In this document: in pieces, positions 43,943 through 54,939 of the stretch
Numbering within the stretch: position 1 is the stretch's first letter
Layout: every line of letters starts with the position of its first letter
From: a bacterium HR10
Lineage (GTDB): Bacteria; Acidobacteriota; Blastocatellia; HR10
Assembly (NCBI GenBank): GCA_002923315.1
Contig: BEHM01000021.1
Span: 1 to 57,551 of the forward strand
DNA: 57,551 bases
Reading direction: 5' to 3'
Notes under the pieces: model-generated
The model's input: the letters and a program-made list of their open reading frames with translations, nothing else
Database searches by the model: none
Told to the model about the DNA's origin: nothing
Translations under genes and position numbers: made by a program

Positions 43943-44543
43943 TCCGACTCCGCGCCTCTTGAGCATCGAAGGCCGGCCGACTCTCTCGCTTTTGTCCCTT
44001 CCAGTTCATCGGATCTTGCGACTTCTGCACGACGAGATCAATCCGCTCGGTCTCCATCTGGATGACGTCCAGATGCTCCGGCATGAGCACCTGGGGGTTC
44101 GCGAGTCGGAACCCGATGAGGTTCGCTCGAATGGCGTTGGCCGCATTCGCCGCCTCGTACCGGAGCGAGAAGAGCGCCTCCTCCATGATCTCGAGCTGCC
44201 GCTTCCACGTCTTGGCTCGAAATCGCCAGAGGCGACATCGCCAGAAGACGACAGTCGCGAGGATCACCGGCCCGAGTGCGACGATCGCGATCGTCGAGAG
44301 GGGGGCCTCACTTCGCACGAGCCATCCGACCCCCACACTGAGGGCATATGTGAGGATGAAGAAGAGGGCTGATGTCCGCCATGTCACCGCCTTCGGTGCT
44401 TCGCTGATCCCCATAGCCTCCGACGCCGCCACCGAGACATCTCCGATCACCGAGAGCGTGACCTGCGTCGGTTCCTTGCGCGAGCCCTCCGGGCCCGCCG
44501 ACTGACCCGCAGGATCACCTCGAATCCGCTCAGCTTCCGTCAT
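43932..44543 (-). CDS. Membrane protein of unknown function (third gene of radical SAM unit)
   Basis: I do not recognise this 203-residue protein. The first 55 residues are polar. Two hydrophobic helices follow (TSALFFILTYALSVGVGWLV and TIAIVALGPVILATVVFW, about residues 59-100), then a basic stretch and a long amphipathic helical tail, with segments KRQLEIMEEALFSLRYEAANAANA and LDVIQMETERIDLVVQ. The tail probably lies in the cytoplasm. The start was chosen at the ATGA overlap with the upstream gene, with GAAGGGGG nearby. Its 3' end overlaps iolE on the other strand by 11 bases. Confidence 0.65.
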   Translation of the reverse strand: MTEAERIRGDPAGQSAGPEGSRKEPTQVTLSVIGDVSVAASEAMGISEAPKAVTWRTSALFFILTYALSVGVGWLVRSEAPLSTIAIVALGPVILATVVFWRCRLWRFRAKTWKRQLEIMEEALFSLRYEAANAANAIRANLIGFRLANPQVLMPEHLDVIQMETERIDLVVQKSQDPMNWKGQKRESRPAFDAQEARSRINL

Positions 44544-45250
44544 AACGTCGCCCCCTTCCATTCGGGGAACACCTCGCGAACGAGTGGATCCTTCAGGAAA
44601 CGATCCTTCTCCGTCTCCTGGGCTTCCGCCTCGACGATCACGTGAGGATCCATCACCGGTTTCCCCGAGGCCAAATACTCGACGCCCTGCAACTTCTCCT
44701 TCTTCACGTAGACGTGGATGTTCCGAGCTGCTTCGTGAAGCTCCAGGAGCACGCGCTGAGCGGTCTCCCCCGGCTTCGGATCCAACGAGCTGGTCAGCTC
44801 CATGACCTTCCGTTCCTTCTCGAAGAGGCCCATCTCCTGAACGGGGGTGCTGTCGAAGACATGCGTGAGGAGCGTATCAATCGTTTGCTTGACGGGCACG
44901 ACATACGCGGAGCCGTTGTAGACGTCGTCCACGAGCAACTCCCCCTGAGTGCCCGCGTGATGGATCGCGATCATCCGAAGCCGATATTTGTCGTAGAAGA
45001 TGTTGTGATGACGAAACCCCGCCAGCAGCTCCTGATTCTCCTTACGGATGAACTCCTGCATCTCGGCGCGGCTCGCCCCCTTGCGATGCAGCAGCTGGAG
45101 GTTATGCCGCACCTTATTGCAATACCGATCCACGAGCTGGATCTTGACATGCAGCTCGCTGATCCCCAGCAGGCATTCGCCGAGCATGTAGATGTAGTCG
45201 AAGAACATGAACCGGAAGCGGAGGCCGTTGATGGGCGATCGCGACGCCAT
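44540..45250 (-). CDS. Protein of unknown function (second gene of radical SAM unit)
   Basis: I do not recognise this 236-residue protein. It is mostly helical, with an early aromatic segment (FRFMFFDYIYMLGEC) and Cys residues at about 24 and 43, a middle strand region around GELLVDDVYNGSAYVVPVKQ, and an acidic helical C terminus. There is no signal peptide; the aromatic segment is too polar at its edges to be a sure membrane helix. GGAGGAGGAG precedes ATG 45250. It follows the radical SAM gene by 59 bases and overlaps the next gene by four. It could be a substrate, scaffold or partner of the radical SAM enzyme. Confidence 0.65.
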   Translation of the reverse strand: MASRSPINGLRFRFMFFDYIYMLGECLLGISELHVKIQLVDRYCNKVRHNLQLLHRKGASRAEMQEFIRKENQELLAGFRHHNIFYDKYRLRMIAIHHAGTQGELLVDDVYNGSAYVVPVKQTIDTLLTHVFDSTPVQEMGLFEKERKVMELTSSLDPKPGETAQRVLLELHEAARNIHVYVKKEKLQGVEYLASGKPVMDPHVIVEAEAQETEKDRFLKDPLVREVFPEWKGATL

Positions 45251-45309
45251 GGGGCTCCTCCTCCGAAGATCGGGCCGGGGATCGTGCGATCCCCGAGCCC
45301 GCGAGCGCG

Positions 45310-47052
45310 TCAATTCTTCGTGAAGAGCGAGCTGAGCCGATCCACGACCTCATCGAAATCGCGGACCTCCTCCTCGGGGACGCCCGAGATCTCACCCGCG
45401 CGGACGGCGGCCTGGACGACTCCCGAGGTCACGATCTGGGCCAACTGTTCGGCCTGCTGCCGCAGCCCCTTCAACTGCACCAGCGGCGTCTGGACCGATG
45501 TCCCGCAGCCATTGCCGCATCCGGCGCTCAGGCTGAATCCGCTCGGCATGGCGAAATGGCTCGCCATCACCGAATCCGCCCCGGCCGTCAGTTCGATCCA
45601 CTCATGGGCGTTGTACACGCATCCGGGATCGCCCGCTTGGATGTCCCCGGTATAGGCGAGCGAACGGGCGCGACATCCGCCGCAGTAGTGCCGATAGTCG
45701 CACACGCCGCAGTGATCGCCCCGATCCTCCCGATCCGAGAGGACACTGAAGAGCGCGCTCTCCCAGATCTCCTTGAAGCTCTGCCGACGAATGTCCCCCA
45801 CCTCTTCGGAGGGGATGTAGACGCAGGCATTGATGATCCCATTGGGCTGGATCGAGCAGTAGCACCGTCCGGCGCCGCATCCGCCGATATAGCGCGAGAG
45901 CACGAGCGTCTTCTTCCCCTCGCCCTTCCCCGCGTGGCCGGTGGCGAAGACTCCCTCCTCAGAACCGTAGATGATGCAGGAGCGCCCGAATTGCGGCGCC
46001 GTGGAGATGATGCTGATCTTCCCCTCGGCCAGATGCCGCTGCAGCTTGCGCATGAGCAACTCGCGCTGCCCCGGCGTCAAATCATGATGCATGATCTCCT
46101 TGCCGCGCCCCACCGGGATGAAGTTGAAGTGGGCGAAGGTGCTGCAGCCGAGGTCAATGGCGAACTTCACCACCTCATCCACCGTGTGAACGGTCTCGCG
46201 GGTGAAACAGGTGGCCATTCCTGTCCGAATGCCCGCCGCCACGGCGTTCCGAATGCCTTGGATCGAGCGCTCCCACGCTCCCTTCAGTCCGCGAAACTCG
46301 TCATGCTCTTCCGGATTGATGCTGTCAATGCTCACCTCGATGTACTTCACGCCCACTTCTTTCAACCGGGCGCACATCTCCGGCGTCAGCAGCATCCCAT
46401 TGGTGGCGATCGTCACATGGAACCCCCGCTTCTTGCAATGCTCCAGCACGGGCCACAGATCCTTCGCCACCAAGGGCTCGCCTCCGGCGAAGGCCACAAA
46501 GGGCACATACTCGTCGGCCATCTGGTCGAGGAGATCGAGCTTCTCCTCCGTCGTCAGCTCATCGGGCATCGGCTTGTGCTTGGCGTCCTGATAACAGTGC
46601 TTGCAGCTCAGATTACACACCTGCGTGATGTTCCACACGACGAAGAGCGGAGCCGTGAACCGCTGTGGCACCGTCAGCCCGTAAGTCCCGATGCTCTTGG
46701 CCGTCAGTGCCAGTGACTTCACCGTCGGCGTGTGATGGAACAGATGCTTCTTCATCGTCTCCTTATCCAGACCCGCCTTCTTCAAGGCGAGATCAATGGC
46801 CTTGTTCGACCAGTACCACTTCAGGCGGGTCCAGAAGTCCGCATTCGGATTATCGTAGTTCTCGCAGAGTCGTTCGAGGAAGCACTTCCCATCCGGCCCC
46901 CGCCGGGTCATCCACAGAAGCGCCTTGCGAACGGCCGGCTTGGAGAGGATGTCCTCCAGCGGATGATGCGCTTTGGGAAGCGTCACCGTCACCTTCTGGA
47001 CCTGCGGTCTCGCATAGGTCATGACCTTCTGATTCGTTCTGCCGATGTACAT
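45310..47052 (-). CDS. Radical SAM/SPASM protein with extra C-terminal Cys cluster
   Basis: The 580-residue enzyme has an N-terminal extension of about 130 residues (including KPAVRKALLWMTRR and a Cys-containing GPDGKCFLERLCENY). The radical SAM motif CNLSCKHC (Cys146, 150, 153) and the GGEPLVAKDLWP segment follow. A SPASM region has GGCGAGRCYC, INACVYIP and HCGVCDYRHYCGGCRARSLAYTGD. The tail after about residue 500 carries an unusual SAGCGNGCGTSVQTP cluster and a helical end. The SPASM part recalls NirJ/AhbD-type haem maturases and archaeal radical SAM proteins of unknown role. ATG 47052 was chosen because AGGAGG lies seven bases upstream. It has its own promoter and leads a three-gene unit. 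Confidence 0.88.
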   Translation of the reverse strand: MYIGRTNQKVMTYARPQVQKVTVTLPKAHHPLEDILSKPAVRKALLWMTRRGPDGKCFLERLCENYDNPNADFWTRLKWYWSNKAIDLALKKAGLDKETMKKHLFHHTPTVKSLALTAKSIGTYGLTVPQRFTAPLFVVWNITQVCNLSCKHCYQDAKHKPMPDELTTEEKLDLLDQMADEYVPFVAFAGGEPLVAKDLWPVLEHCKKRGFHVTIATNGMLLTPEMCARLKEVGVKYIEVSIDSINPEEHDEFRGLKGAWERSIQGIRNAVAAGIRTGMATCFTRETVHTVDEVVKFAIDLGCSTFAHFNFIPVGRGKEIMHHDLTPGQRELLMRKLQRHLAEGKISIISTAPQFGRSCIIYGSEEGVFATGHAGKGEGKKTLVLSRYIGGCGAGRCYCSIQPNGIINACVYIPSEEVGDIRRQSFKEIWESALFSVLSDREDRGDHCGVCDYRHYCGGCRARSLAYTGDIQAGDPGCVYNAHEWIELTAGADSVMASHFAMPSGFSLSAGCGNGCGTSVQTPLVQLKGLRQQAEQLAQIVTSGVVQAAVRAGEISGVPEEEVRDFDEVVDRLSSLFTKN

Positions 47053-47173
47053 AGCCATCCCTCCTTAGATCGAAGAATCACCGCTCCATCTCTCGACCTC
47101 TCCGAATAAAGACGACCTTCTCGACCTCTCGCACCATCGTTTTCCGCCCCCCAGCCTCCGGCTGACGCGGAGT

Positions 47174-47204
47174 ATTATATGCCAAGGGCCGAATCGCGAG
47201 TCAA
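47174..47204 (-). promoter_or_regulatory. Promoter for the radical SAM three-gene unit
   Basis: On the minus strand a -35 box TTGACT (47204-47199) and perfect -10 box TATAAT (47179-47174) are 19 bases apart, slightly long. It lies just downstream of the secA terminator and about 120 bases before the start codon, leaving a leader in which I see no recognisable structure. Confidence 0.55.
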
Positions 47205-47225
47205 GCTTTTTTTCAACAAGAGTGC

Positions 47226-47272
47226 AAAAAAAATCCCGCCCGCCTCTTGTCCCTCTTGAGGGCACTCGCGGG
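47226..47272 (-). terminator. Rho-independent terminator of secA
   Basis: On the minus strand CCCGC and GCGGG arms (47272-47268 and 47239-47235) enclose an inner CCCTC/GAGGG stem. A run of eight Us (47233-47226) follows. It lies about 50 bases past the secA stop and separates secA from the radical SAM unit. Confidence 0.75.
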
Positions 47273-47322
47273 AAGGGGTGCGTCCGACAAAAGGCTGGCG
47301 CACGGGACCGGCCCGCGTGGGC

Positions 47323-50067
<2,745 letters not shown>

Positions 50068-50185
50068 ACGCCACTCCTCCCCCCCGCTTCGCGCGGCGTC
50101 TCCTGAGTCCCACAAAACGTGATTGTACCCGATAGGGAGAAACCAGGGCAACAACCGCTGCGATCCCCTCCCCGGAGCCCGAACT

Positions 50186-50214
50186 TTGAAAACTCCCGCC
50201 CACTCTGATACAAT
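50186..50214 (+). promoter_or_regulatory. Promoter for the hemB-tadA operon
   Basis: A -35 box TTGAAA (50186-50191) and -10 box TACAAT (50209-50214) are exactly 17 bases apart, about 30 bases before the hemB start. The divergent secA promoter is less clear; a weak TTGCCC/TACAAT pair with an 18-base spacer lies on the minus strand in the same gap. Confidence 0.7.
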
Positions 50215-50243
50215 CGGCCTCTCACCAAAGGGGGGAGCACAAG

Positions 50244-51224
50244 ATGAGAGAGCTGATCCATCGCCCGCGCCGATTGCGTCGCACGCCGGAGTTGCGCCGC
50301 CTGGTGCAAGAGACGCAGCTCTCGGTGGATGACCTGATCTATCCGCTCTTCGTGTGCCCCGGTGAGGGCGTGCGTCAGGAGGTCGCCTCGATGCCGGGCG
50401 TCTACACGCTCTCCATTGATCAGCTCGTTGAGGAGGCCCAGGAGGTGAAGCGGCTGGGCATTCCGGCCGTCATCCTCTTCGGCATCCCGGAGCGCAAGGA
50501 TGAGATGGGGAGCGAAGCCTACGCCGAGGATGGCATCATCCAGCGGGCGATCCGCGCGCTCAAGCGAGAGGTCCCGGGTCTGCTGGTGATCGCCGATACG
50601 TGTCTGTGCGAATACACCAGCCACGGCCATTGCGGCCTGGTGCACGATGGGGAGGTCTTGAACGATCCGACGCTGGAACTGCTGGCGCGAACGGCCGTCA
50701 GTCAGGCGCGCGCCGGGGCGGACATCATCGCGCCGTCGAATATGATGGACGGCTTCGTCGCGGCGATCCGCAGCGCCCTCGATGCGGCGGGTTTCACGCA
50801 CATCCCGATCATGTCCTACGCCGTCAAATACGCCTCGGCCTTCTACGGCCCGTTTCGAGAGGCGGCGCAAAGCGCCCCGCAGTTCGGCGACCGACGCGGC
50901 TATCAAATGGATCCCCCCAATGCGCGAGAGGCCCTGCGCGAGGTGGAGCTGGACATCGAGCAAGGCGCCGACATCCTCATGGTGAAGCCCGCGCTTCCCT
51001 ACTTGGACATCATTCGCCTGGTGCGGGAGCACTTCCCGGTGCCCGTGGCCGCGTATCAGGTGAGTGGCGAGTACGCCATGATCAAGGCGGCCGCTCGGCT
51101 GGGATGGATCGAGGAGGAGCGCGTCGTCTTGGAGACGCTCATCGGCATCAAGCGCGCGGGGGCCGATATGATCCTCACCTACTTCGCCAAAGATGTCGCG
51201 CGAAGACTCCAGAGCGATCGATGA
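50244..51224 (+). CDS. hemB: Porphobilinogen synthase (delta-aminolevulinate dehydratase) HemB
   Basis: Condenses two 5-aminolevulinate molecules to porphobilinogen in tetrapyrrole synthesis. The 326-residue product shows the Cys-rich metal site [15 protein letters not shown], indicating a zinc-type enzyme. The two active-site Lys segments are [15 protein letters not shown] and [11 protein letters not shown], and the N-terminal [13 protein letters not shown] and PLFVCPGEG segments are typical. AAAGGGGGGAG precedes ATG 50244, and a good promoter lies just upstream. The 3' end overlaps the proposed tadA start by 32 bases. Confidence 0.96.
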   Translation: MRELIHRPRRLRRTPELRRLVQETQLSVDDLIYPLFVCPGEGVRQEVASMPGVYTLSIDQLVEEAQEVKRLGIPAVILFGIPERKDEMGSEAYAEDGIIQRAIRALKREVPGLLVIADTCLCEYTSHGHCGLVHDGEVLNDPTLELLARTAVSQARAGADIIAPSNMMDGFVAAIRSALDAAGFTHIPIMSYAVKYASAFYGPFREAAQSAPQFGDRRGYQMDPPNAREALREVELDIEQGADILMVKPALPYLDIIRLVREHFPVPVAAYQVSGEYAMIKAAARLGWIEEERVVLETLIGIKRAGADMILTYFAKDVARRLQSDR

Positions 51225-51690
51225 AGTCTGGATGCGACTGGCGCTCGACGAAGCGGCCGATGCTGAGCGCCTGGGCGAGGTCCCCGTCGGGGCTGTGGTC
51301 GTCCTCGGGGAGAAGGTCATCGGGCGCGGGCACAATCGCGTCATCACGGATCGGGATCCCACGGCGCACGCGGAGATCGTCGCCCTGCGCGATGCGGCGC
51401 GATTTTTGAACAACTATCGGCTCACGGGCGCGACGCTGTATGTGACGATCGAGCCGTGCCCGATGTGCGCCGGCGCCTTGATTCATGCGCGCGTGGCGCG
51501 GCTCGTCTACGGGGCTGCAGATCCCCGAGCCGGGGCCGTCGCGTCGCTCTTTGAGCTCTGCACCGACGCGCGGCTCAATCACCGCGTGGAGGTTCGCGCT
51601 GGTGTGCTTGAAGCCGAGTGTCGGGAGATGATACAATCCTTCTTTCAAAAGAAGCGCGCGCACGCTCGGTCGGAGCGCGTCGAAGAATAA
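51193..51690 (+). CDS. tadA: tRNA-specific adenosine deaminase TadA
   Basis: Converts A34 to inosine in tRNA-Arg(ACG). The 165-residue product has the deaminase zinc motifs HAEIVAL (zinc His and proton-shuttling Glu) and [13 protein letters not shown], plus [10 protein letters not shown] near the N terminus. ATG 51193 gives 13 residues ahead of the usual MRLALDEA start and overlaps hemB by 32 bases; ATG 51232 would remove the overlap. Neither has a strong ribosome-binding site. It lies just upstream of two tRNA-Ser genes and the SRP RNA, matching the order around tadA and dnaX in Bacillus. Confidence 0.92.
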   Translation: MSREDSRAIDEVWMRLALDEAADAERLGEVPVGAVVVLGEKVIGRGHNRVITDRDPTAHAEIVALRDAARFLNNYRLTGATLYVTIEPCPMCAGALIHARVARLVYGAADPRAGAVASLFELCTDARLNHRVEVRAGVLEAECREMIQSFFQKKRAHARSERVEE

Positions 51691-51715
51691 GCTCCGGGTG
51701 CCGAGCGCCTTCGGC

Positions 51716-51805
51716 GGAGGGATGCTCCGAATTGGCCAAGGGGCCGGTCTCGAAAACCGGTGGGCCGCGAGGCCCGTGTGGGTTCGAGTCCCACTCCCTC
51801 CGCCA
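51716..51805 (+). tRNA. tRNA-Ser (CGA)
   Basis: The 90-base gene folds as a class II tRNA. Acceptor GGAGGGA (51716-51722) pairs with TCCCTCC (51795-51801), followed by G and an encoded CCA. The anticodon stem CCGGT/ACCGG carries the loop CTCGAAA, giving anticodon CGA (codon UCG). The long variable arm has a GGGCC-GCGA-GGCCC stem-loop, as expected for serine. The T arm is GTGGG-TTCGAGT-CCCAC. Confidence 0.95.
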
Positions 51806-51816
51806 CGGTTCTTCTC

Positions 51817-51910
51817 GGAGGGATGGCCGAGTGGACGAAGGCGCCGTTTTGGAAAAGCGGTGTAGGGGCACAAACCTCTACCGTGGGTTCGAATCCCACT
51901 CCCTCCGCCA
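51817..51910 (+). tRNA. tRNA-Ser (GGA)
   Basis: The 94-base class II tRNA starts 11 bases after the first tRNA-Ser and has the same acceptor (GGAGGGA/TCCCTCC, then G and CCA) and T arm. The anticodon loop TTGGAAA gives anticodon GGA (codons UCC/UCU). The variable arm is long, with a GTAGGGG/CCTCTAC stem. Confidence 0.95.
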
Positions 51911-51914
51911 GACC

Positions 51915-52026
51915 CTGACAGGCTTCGGGCTCCGTGCGACGGCTCGCCTGCGAACCCCGCCAGGCCCGGAAGGGAGCAACGGTAGTGGGACGAGTCGGGT
52001 GCTGCGGATGCTCCCGAAGCCTGGCC
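51915..52026 (+). ncRNA. ffs: Signal recognition particle RNA (4.5S type)
   Basis: The region holds the conserved SRP domain IV sequence (CAGGCCCGGAAGGGAGCA, around 51961-51978) that binds Ffh. The ends pair perfectly over 11 bases (51919-51929 with 52013-52023). At about 110 bases it is the small bacterial form without an Alu domain. It begins right after the second tRNA-Ser and ends about 30 bases before dnaX, a placement also seen in Bacillus. The exact ends are approximate. Confidence 0.92.
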
Positions 52027-52054
52027 AAGCGAGAGGATTGACATCGGGTCACTC

Positions 52055-53707
52055 ATGCACCAGGTCATCGCCCGCAAGTGGCGTCCTCAACGGTTCGAGG
52101 ATCTAGTCGGCCAGGAGGCGATCGCCCGCACGCTTCAGAACGCCCTTCGGTACCGGCGGTGGCATCACGCCTACATCTTCGCGGGCCCGCGCGGCGTGGG
52201 GAAGACGACGACGGCGCGCCTCTTCGCGAAGGCGCTCAACTGCGTGCAGGGGCCGACGCCGGAGCCGTGTAACGAGTGCCCCCCATGCCGAGAGATCGTG
52301 CAAGGGAATGCGCTCGACGTCCTGGAGATTGACGCGGCCTCGCACACGGGCGTGGATAATGTCCGGCAGGTCATCCTCGATACGCTGGCTCTGGGCCCGG
52401 CCCGCGATCGCTACCGCATCTTCATCATTGATGAATGCCATCAGCTCTCGACGAGCGCGTTCAACGCCCTCCTGAAGACGCTCGAGGAACCTCCGCCTCA
52501 CGTCCTCTTCCTGATGGCGACGACGGAGCTGCACAAAGTCCCGGCCACGATCCTCTCTCGATGCCAGATCTTCGAATTCCGCTTGATCCCCGAGGGCAAG
52601 ATCGCCGAGCGCCTGCGACGGATCGCTGACGCTGAGGGGATCGCCATCTCCGATTCGGCCCTCCGAAGGATCGCCCGCGCCGGACAAGGCAGCCTGCGCG
52701 ACGCGCAGTCACTGCTGGAGCAAGCGGTGAGCTTCGCCGGGCCCGGAGAACCCATCTCAGACGAGGTCGTGACGGCGGCGCTCGGGCTGATCGGGACCGA
52801 GACGCTGTTGCTGGCGGCTGAGGCCATCGCCGATCGGGATGGGGCGCGGCTTTTGCGACTCGTCCAGGAGTTGAGCGAACGGGGCTATGACCTGCGCCAC
52901 TTCTGCCGCGACTTGATGGCGCATTTCCGAAATCTGCTCGTCGCCAAAGTCATCGGTCGCGATCGCGAGCTGCTCCCGCTGAGCGAGGGGGAGATGGATC
53001 AGCTGCTCGCCCAAGCGCGGCGGTTCCACGAGGAGGAGATCGTCCGCGCGTTTCGCGCGCTCACGGAGCTGGAGCAAAATCTCCGATATGCGAGCGAGCC
53101 GCGCTTCTCCCTGGAAGTGGGTCTGCTGCGGCTCGCGCATCTGGAGCGCGTGCGACCGCTCGCCCAAGTGATCCGATCCTTGGAAGAGCTGGAACGCCGC
53201 CTCGCCCATCTCACACCGTCCCCACCGGCGACGGAGATGGCGACGCCACCGCGCGCGGAGTCTATGGAGGACGCTCCCCTCCGTCCGCAGACGCCTTCCT
53301 CGATGGAGTCGTCCGACGCGGCGCACACCGAGGTCGAGCGCCTCAAGGAGGAGTTGCGCGAACGCGGGAAGATGCTCATTCTCGGCGCGCTCGATAAAGC
53401 GAAGGCGATCGAAATCGCGGGAGAGGCGCTGCGCGTGACGTTCCCCCCGCACCTGGCCGTCCACCGGGAGACGCTGCTTGACCGCACGAACAAACAGGTG
53501 ATCGAGGCCGTGGCGCGACAGGTGATCGGTCGCCCGCTGACGCTTCAGGTCCGAGTCGAAGAAGACCGCGCCCGGACGCCCTCGCCCGATCAGCGGGCGC
53601 GGGCTGTGGTCGAGGCGGATCCGATCGTCAAGGCCTTCGTGAAGACGTTCAAAGGCGAGATTGTGGAGATCGTCCCTCCGGAAAAGGCGATGCCGGAGGA
53701 ACCGTGA
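52055..53707 (+). CDS. dnaX: DNA polymerase III subunit gamma/tau DnaX
   Basis: Clamp-loader ATPase of 550 residues. The N terminus VIARKWRPQRFEDLVGQEAIARTL is standard. Walker A is GPRGVGKTTTAR, the four-Cys zinc module is CVQGPTPEPCNECPPC, Walker B is IFIIDECHQLS, the SRC motif is ILSRCQIFEF, and sensor 2 includes GSLRDAQSLLEQA. The C-terminal part (from about residue 370) is a Pro/Ala-rich linker and a short alpha/beta domain, corresponding to tau. I see no A-rich slippery run for a programmed frameshift, so a separate gamma form is not indicated. The GTG of the next frame overlaps its stop. Confidence 0.96.
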   Translation: MHQVIARKWRPQRFEDLVGQEAIARTLQNALRYRRWHHAYIFAGPRGVGKTTTARLFAKALNCVQGPTPEPCNECPPCREIVQGNALDVLEIDAASHTGVDNVRQVILDTLALGPARDRYRIFIIDECHQLSTSAFNALLKTLEEPPPHVLFLMATTELHKVPATILSRCQIFEFRLIPEGKIAERLRRIADAEGIAISDSALRRIARAGQGSLRDAQSLLEQAVSFAGPGEPISDEVVTAALGLIGTETLLLAAEAIADRDGARLLRLVQELSERGYDLRHFCRDLMAHFRNLLVAKVIGRDRELLPLSEGEMDQLLAQARRFHEEEIVRAFRALTELEQNLRYASEPRFSLEVGLLRLAHLERVRPLAQVIRSLEELERRLAHLTPSPPATEMATPPRAESMEDAPLRPQTPSSMESSDAAHTEVERLKEELRERGKMLILGALDKAKAIEIAGEALRVTFPPHLAVHRETLLDRTNKQVIEAVARQVIGRPLTLQVRVEEDRARTPSPDQRARAVVEADPIVKAFVKTFKGEIVEIVPPEKAMPEEP

Positions 53708-53730
53708 GACTTCACCATGAGGAGGCGAAG

Positions 53731-54042
53731 ATGAAGTTCCCGAATCCGCACGAGCTGCAGAAGATGCTCGAACAAGCGCAGAAGATGCAGCAGGAGTTGC
53801 GAAATGCGATCCAGCAAATCCGCGTCGAAGCCTCATCGGGCGGCGGCGCGGTCACCGTCATGATGTCCGGCACCAAGGAGGTCCTCGCCCTCAAGATTGA
53901 TCCGGAAGTCGTCGGCGGGGACATCGAGTTGCTGCAGGACCTGATCATCGCGGCCGTGAACGAGTGCGGGCGTAAAGTGGATGAGGCCATCCAGCAACAG
54001 GCGCTGAAGAATCTGAACCTGAACCTCCCGGGCCTCTGGTGA
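53731..54042 (+). CDS. ebfC: YbaB/EbfC family nucleoid-associated protein
   Basis: Small DNA-binding protein of 103 residues. A helical N terminus (NPHELQKMLEQAQKMQQEL) is followed by a beta core with GGGAVTVMMSGTKEVLALKIDPEVV and a C-terminal helix, matching the YbaB/EbfC dimer fold. ATG 53731 was chosen because AGGAGGCGAAG lies just upstream; a GTG at 53704 would add nine residues. It sits between dnaX and recR, the conserved order in most bacteria. Confidence 0.94.
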   Translation: MKFPNPHELQKMLEQAQKMQQELRNAIQQIRVEASSGGGAVTVMMSGTKEVLALKIDPEVVGGDIELLQDLIIAAVNECGRKVDEAIQQQALKNLNLNLPGLW

Positions 54043-54051
54043 ACGGCAGCG

Positions 54052-54651
54052 ATGCTCGACTACGCCGAGGCCATTCATCGGCTGATCGAGGAATTGAAAC
54101 GGCTGCCCGGCATCGGGCAGAAGTCGGCCCAACGCCTGGCGTTTCATATCCTGCGCATGGAGGCGGAGGAGGTCCGTCGCCTGGCGCGCACGATCGAGGA
54201 GGTCAAGGAGAAGATCATCCTCTGTTCGATCTGCCACAATTTGACCGATGTGGATCCCTGCCGCTTCTGCTCCAACGATGCGCGCGATCGGAGCGTGATC
54301 TGCGTCGTCGAGGAACCGTACAACGTGGCGGCGATTGAGCGAACGCGCGAGTATCGCGGGCTCTATCATGTCCTGCACGGCGCGCTCTCCCCGATCCGGG
54401 GGATCGGTCCGGATGATCTGAAGATCAAGAGCTTGCTCGAGCGCTTGCGCTCGGGCGAGGTGAAAGAGGTGATCATCGCCACGAATCCGAATACGGAGGG
54501 GGAGGCGACGGCCAACTATCTGGCGCGCCTGCTGAAGCCGCTCGGCGTGCGCGTCACGCGCATCGCCATGGGATTGCCCGTCGGCAGCGACATTGAGTTC
54601 GCCGACGAGGTGACGATGCACCGCGCCCTCGTCAATCGGCGCGAGATGTAG
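54052..54651 (+). CDS. recR: Recombination protein RecR
   Basis: Works with RecO and RecF to load RecA at gaps. The 199-residue product has a helix-hairpin-helix ([19 protein letters not shown]), a four-Cys zinc finger ([16 protein letters not shown]) and a Toprim domain ([12 protein letters not shown], then [23 protein letters not shown]). The C-terminal Walker-like segment [19 protein letters not shown] is typical. It follows ebfC by nine bases and precedes a small zinc-like protein gene by 12. Confidence 0.96.
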   Translation: MLDYAEAIHRLIEELKRLPGIGQKSAQRLAFHILRMEAEEVRRLARTIEEVKEKIILCSICHNLTDVDPCRFCSNDARDRSVICVVEEPYNVAAIERTREYRGLYHVLHGALSPIRGIGPDDLKIKSLLERLRSGEVKEVIIATNPNTEGEATANYLARLLKPLGVRVTRIAMGLPVGSDIEFADEVTMHRALVNRREM

Positions 54652-54663
54652 GAGGTCGAGCGT

Positions 54664-54933
54664 ATGGAGACGACACCGTCGCCCACATCAACGGAACGGC
54701 CACTCAAAGCAATGAAGCCCAATCAGACGAATTGCGATGAGAAAGATGAGAAAGGGAAACCCTGCTGGGGCCCGCTGAAGGTCTGGCATACGGCTCCCTC
54801 GGAGATTCGACAGAAGGCGCCCGCAGGGGTGGTCCTCTACCGTTGCCAGGCGTGCCTGACCGTTTACTACGGGCCGCCGCGCGAGTTGCCCCTGCGACGC
54901 ATCCCGCGCCGCGTCTCGATCCTCGGCTGGTGA
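54664..54933 (+). CDS. Small conserved-looking protein with paired Cys motifs
   Basis: I do not recognise this 89-residue protein. The first 25 residues are Pro/Thr-rich and probably disordered. Two Cys pairs are present: NC-x9-C in CDEKDEKGKPC and CQAC in YRCQACLTVYYG. Together they could form a zinc ribbon. The C terminus is short and basic (LRRIPRRVS). AGGAGG lies about ten bases upstream of ATG 54664. It sits 12 bases after recR and six before the next gene, within one likely transcript. A shadow frame is unlikely given the spacing and ribosome-binding site. Confidence 0.6.
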   Translation: METTPSPTSTERPLKAMKPNQTNCDEKDEKGKPCWGPLKVWHTAPSEIRQKAPAGVVLYRCQACLTVYYGPPRELPLRRIPRRVSILGW

Positions 54934-54939
54934 GCGACC

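Noticed and set aside
45310-47052. Radical SAM protein considered as a haem maturase (NirJ/AhbD) because hemB is close
   Set aside because: It has a long N-terminal extension and an extra C-terminal Cys cluster, secA lies between it and hemB, and no other late haem genes are present. The resemblance is limited to the SPASM region.
51716-51910. tRNA-Ser pair considered as an integration site
   Set aside because: No integrase and no duplicated 3' tRNA fragment is visible nearby; the surrounding genes are conserved housekeeping genes.
52055-53707. Programmed frameshift in dnaX
   Set aside because: No A-rich slippery sequence with downstream hairpin was seen; the frame runs uninterrupted to a tau-like C terminus.
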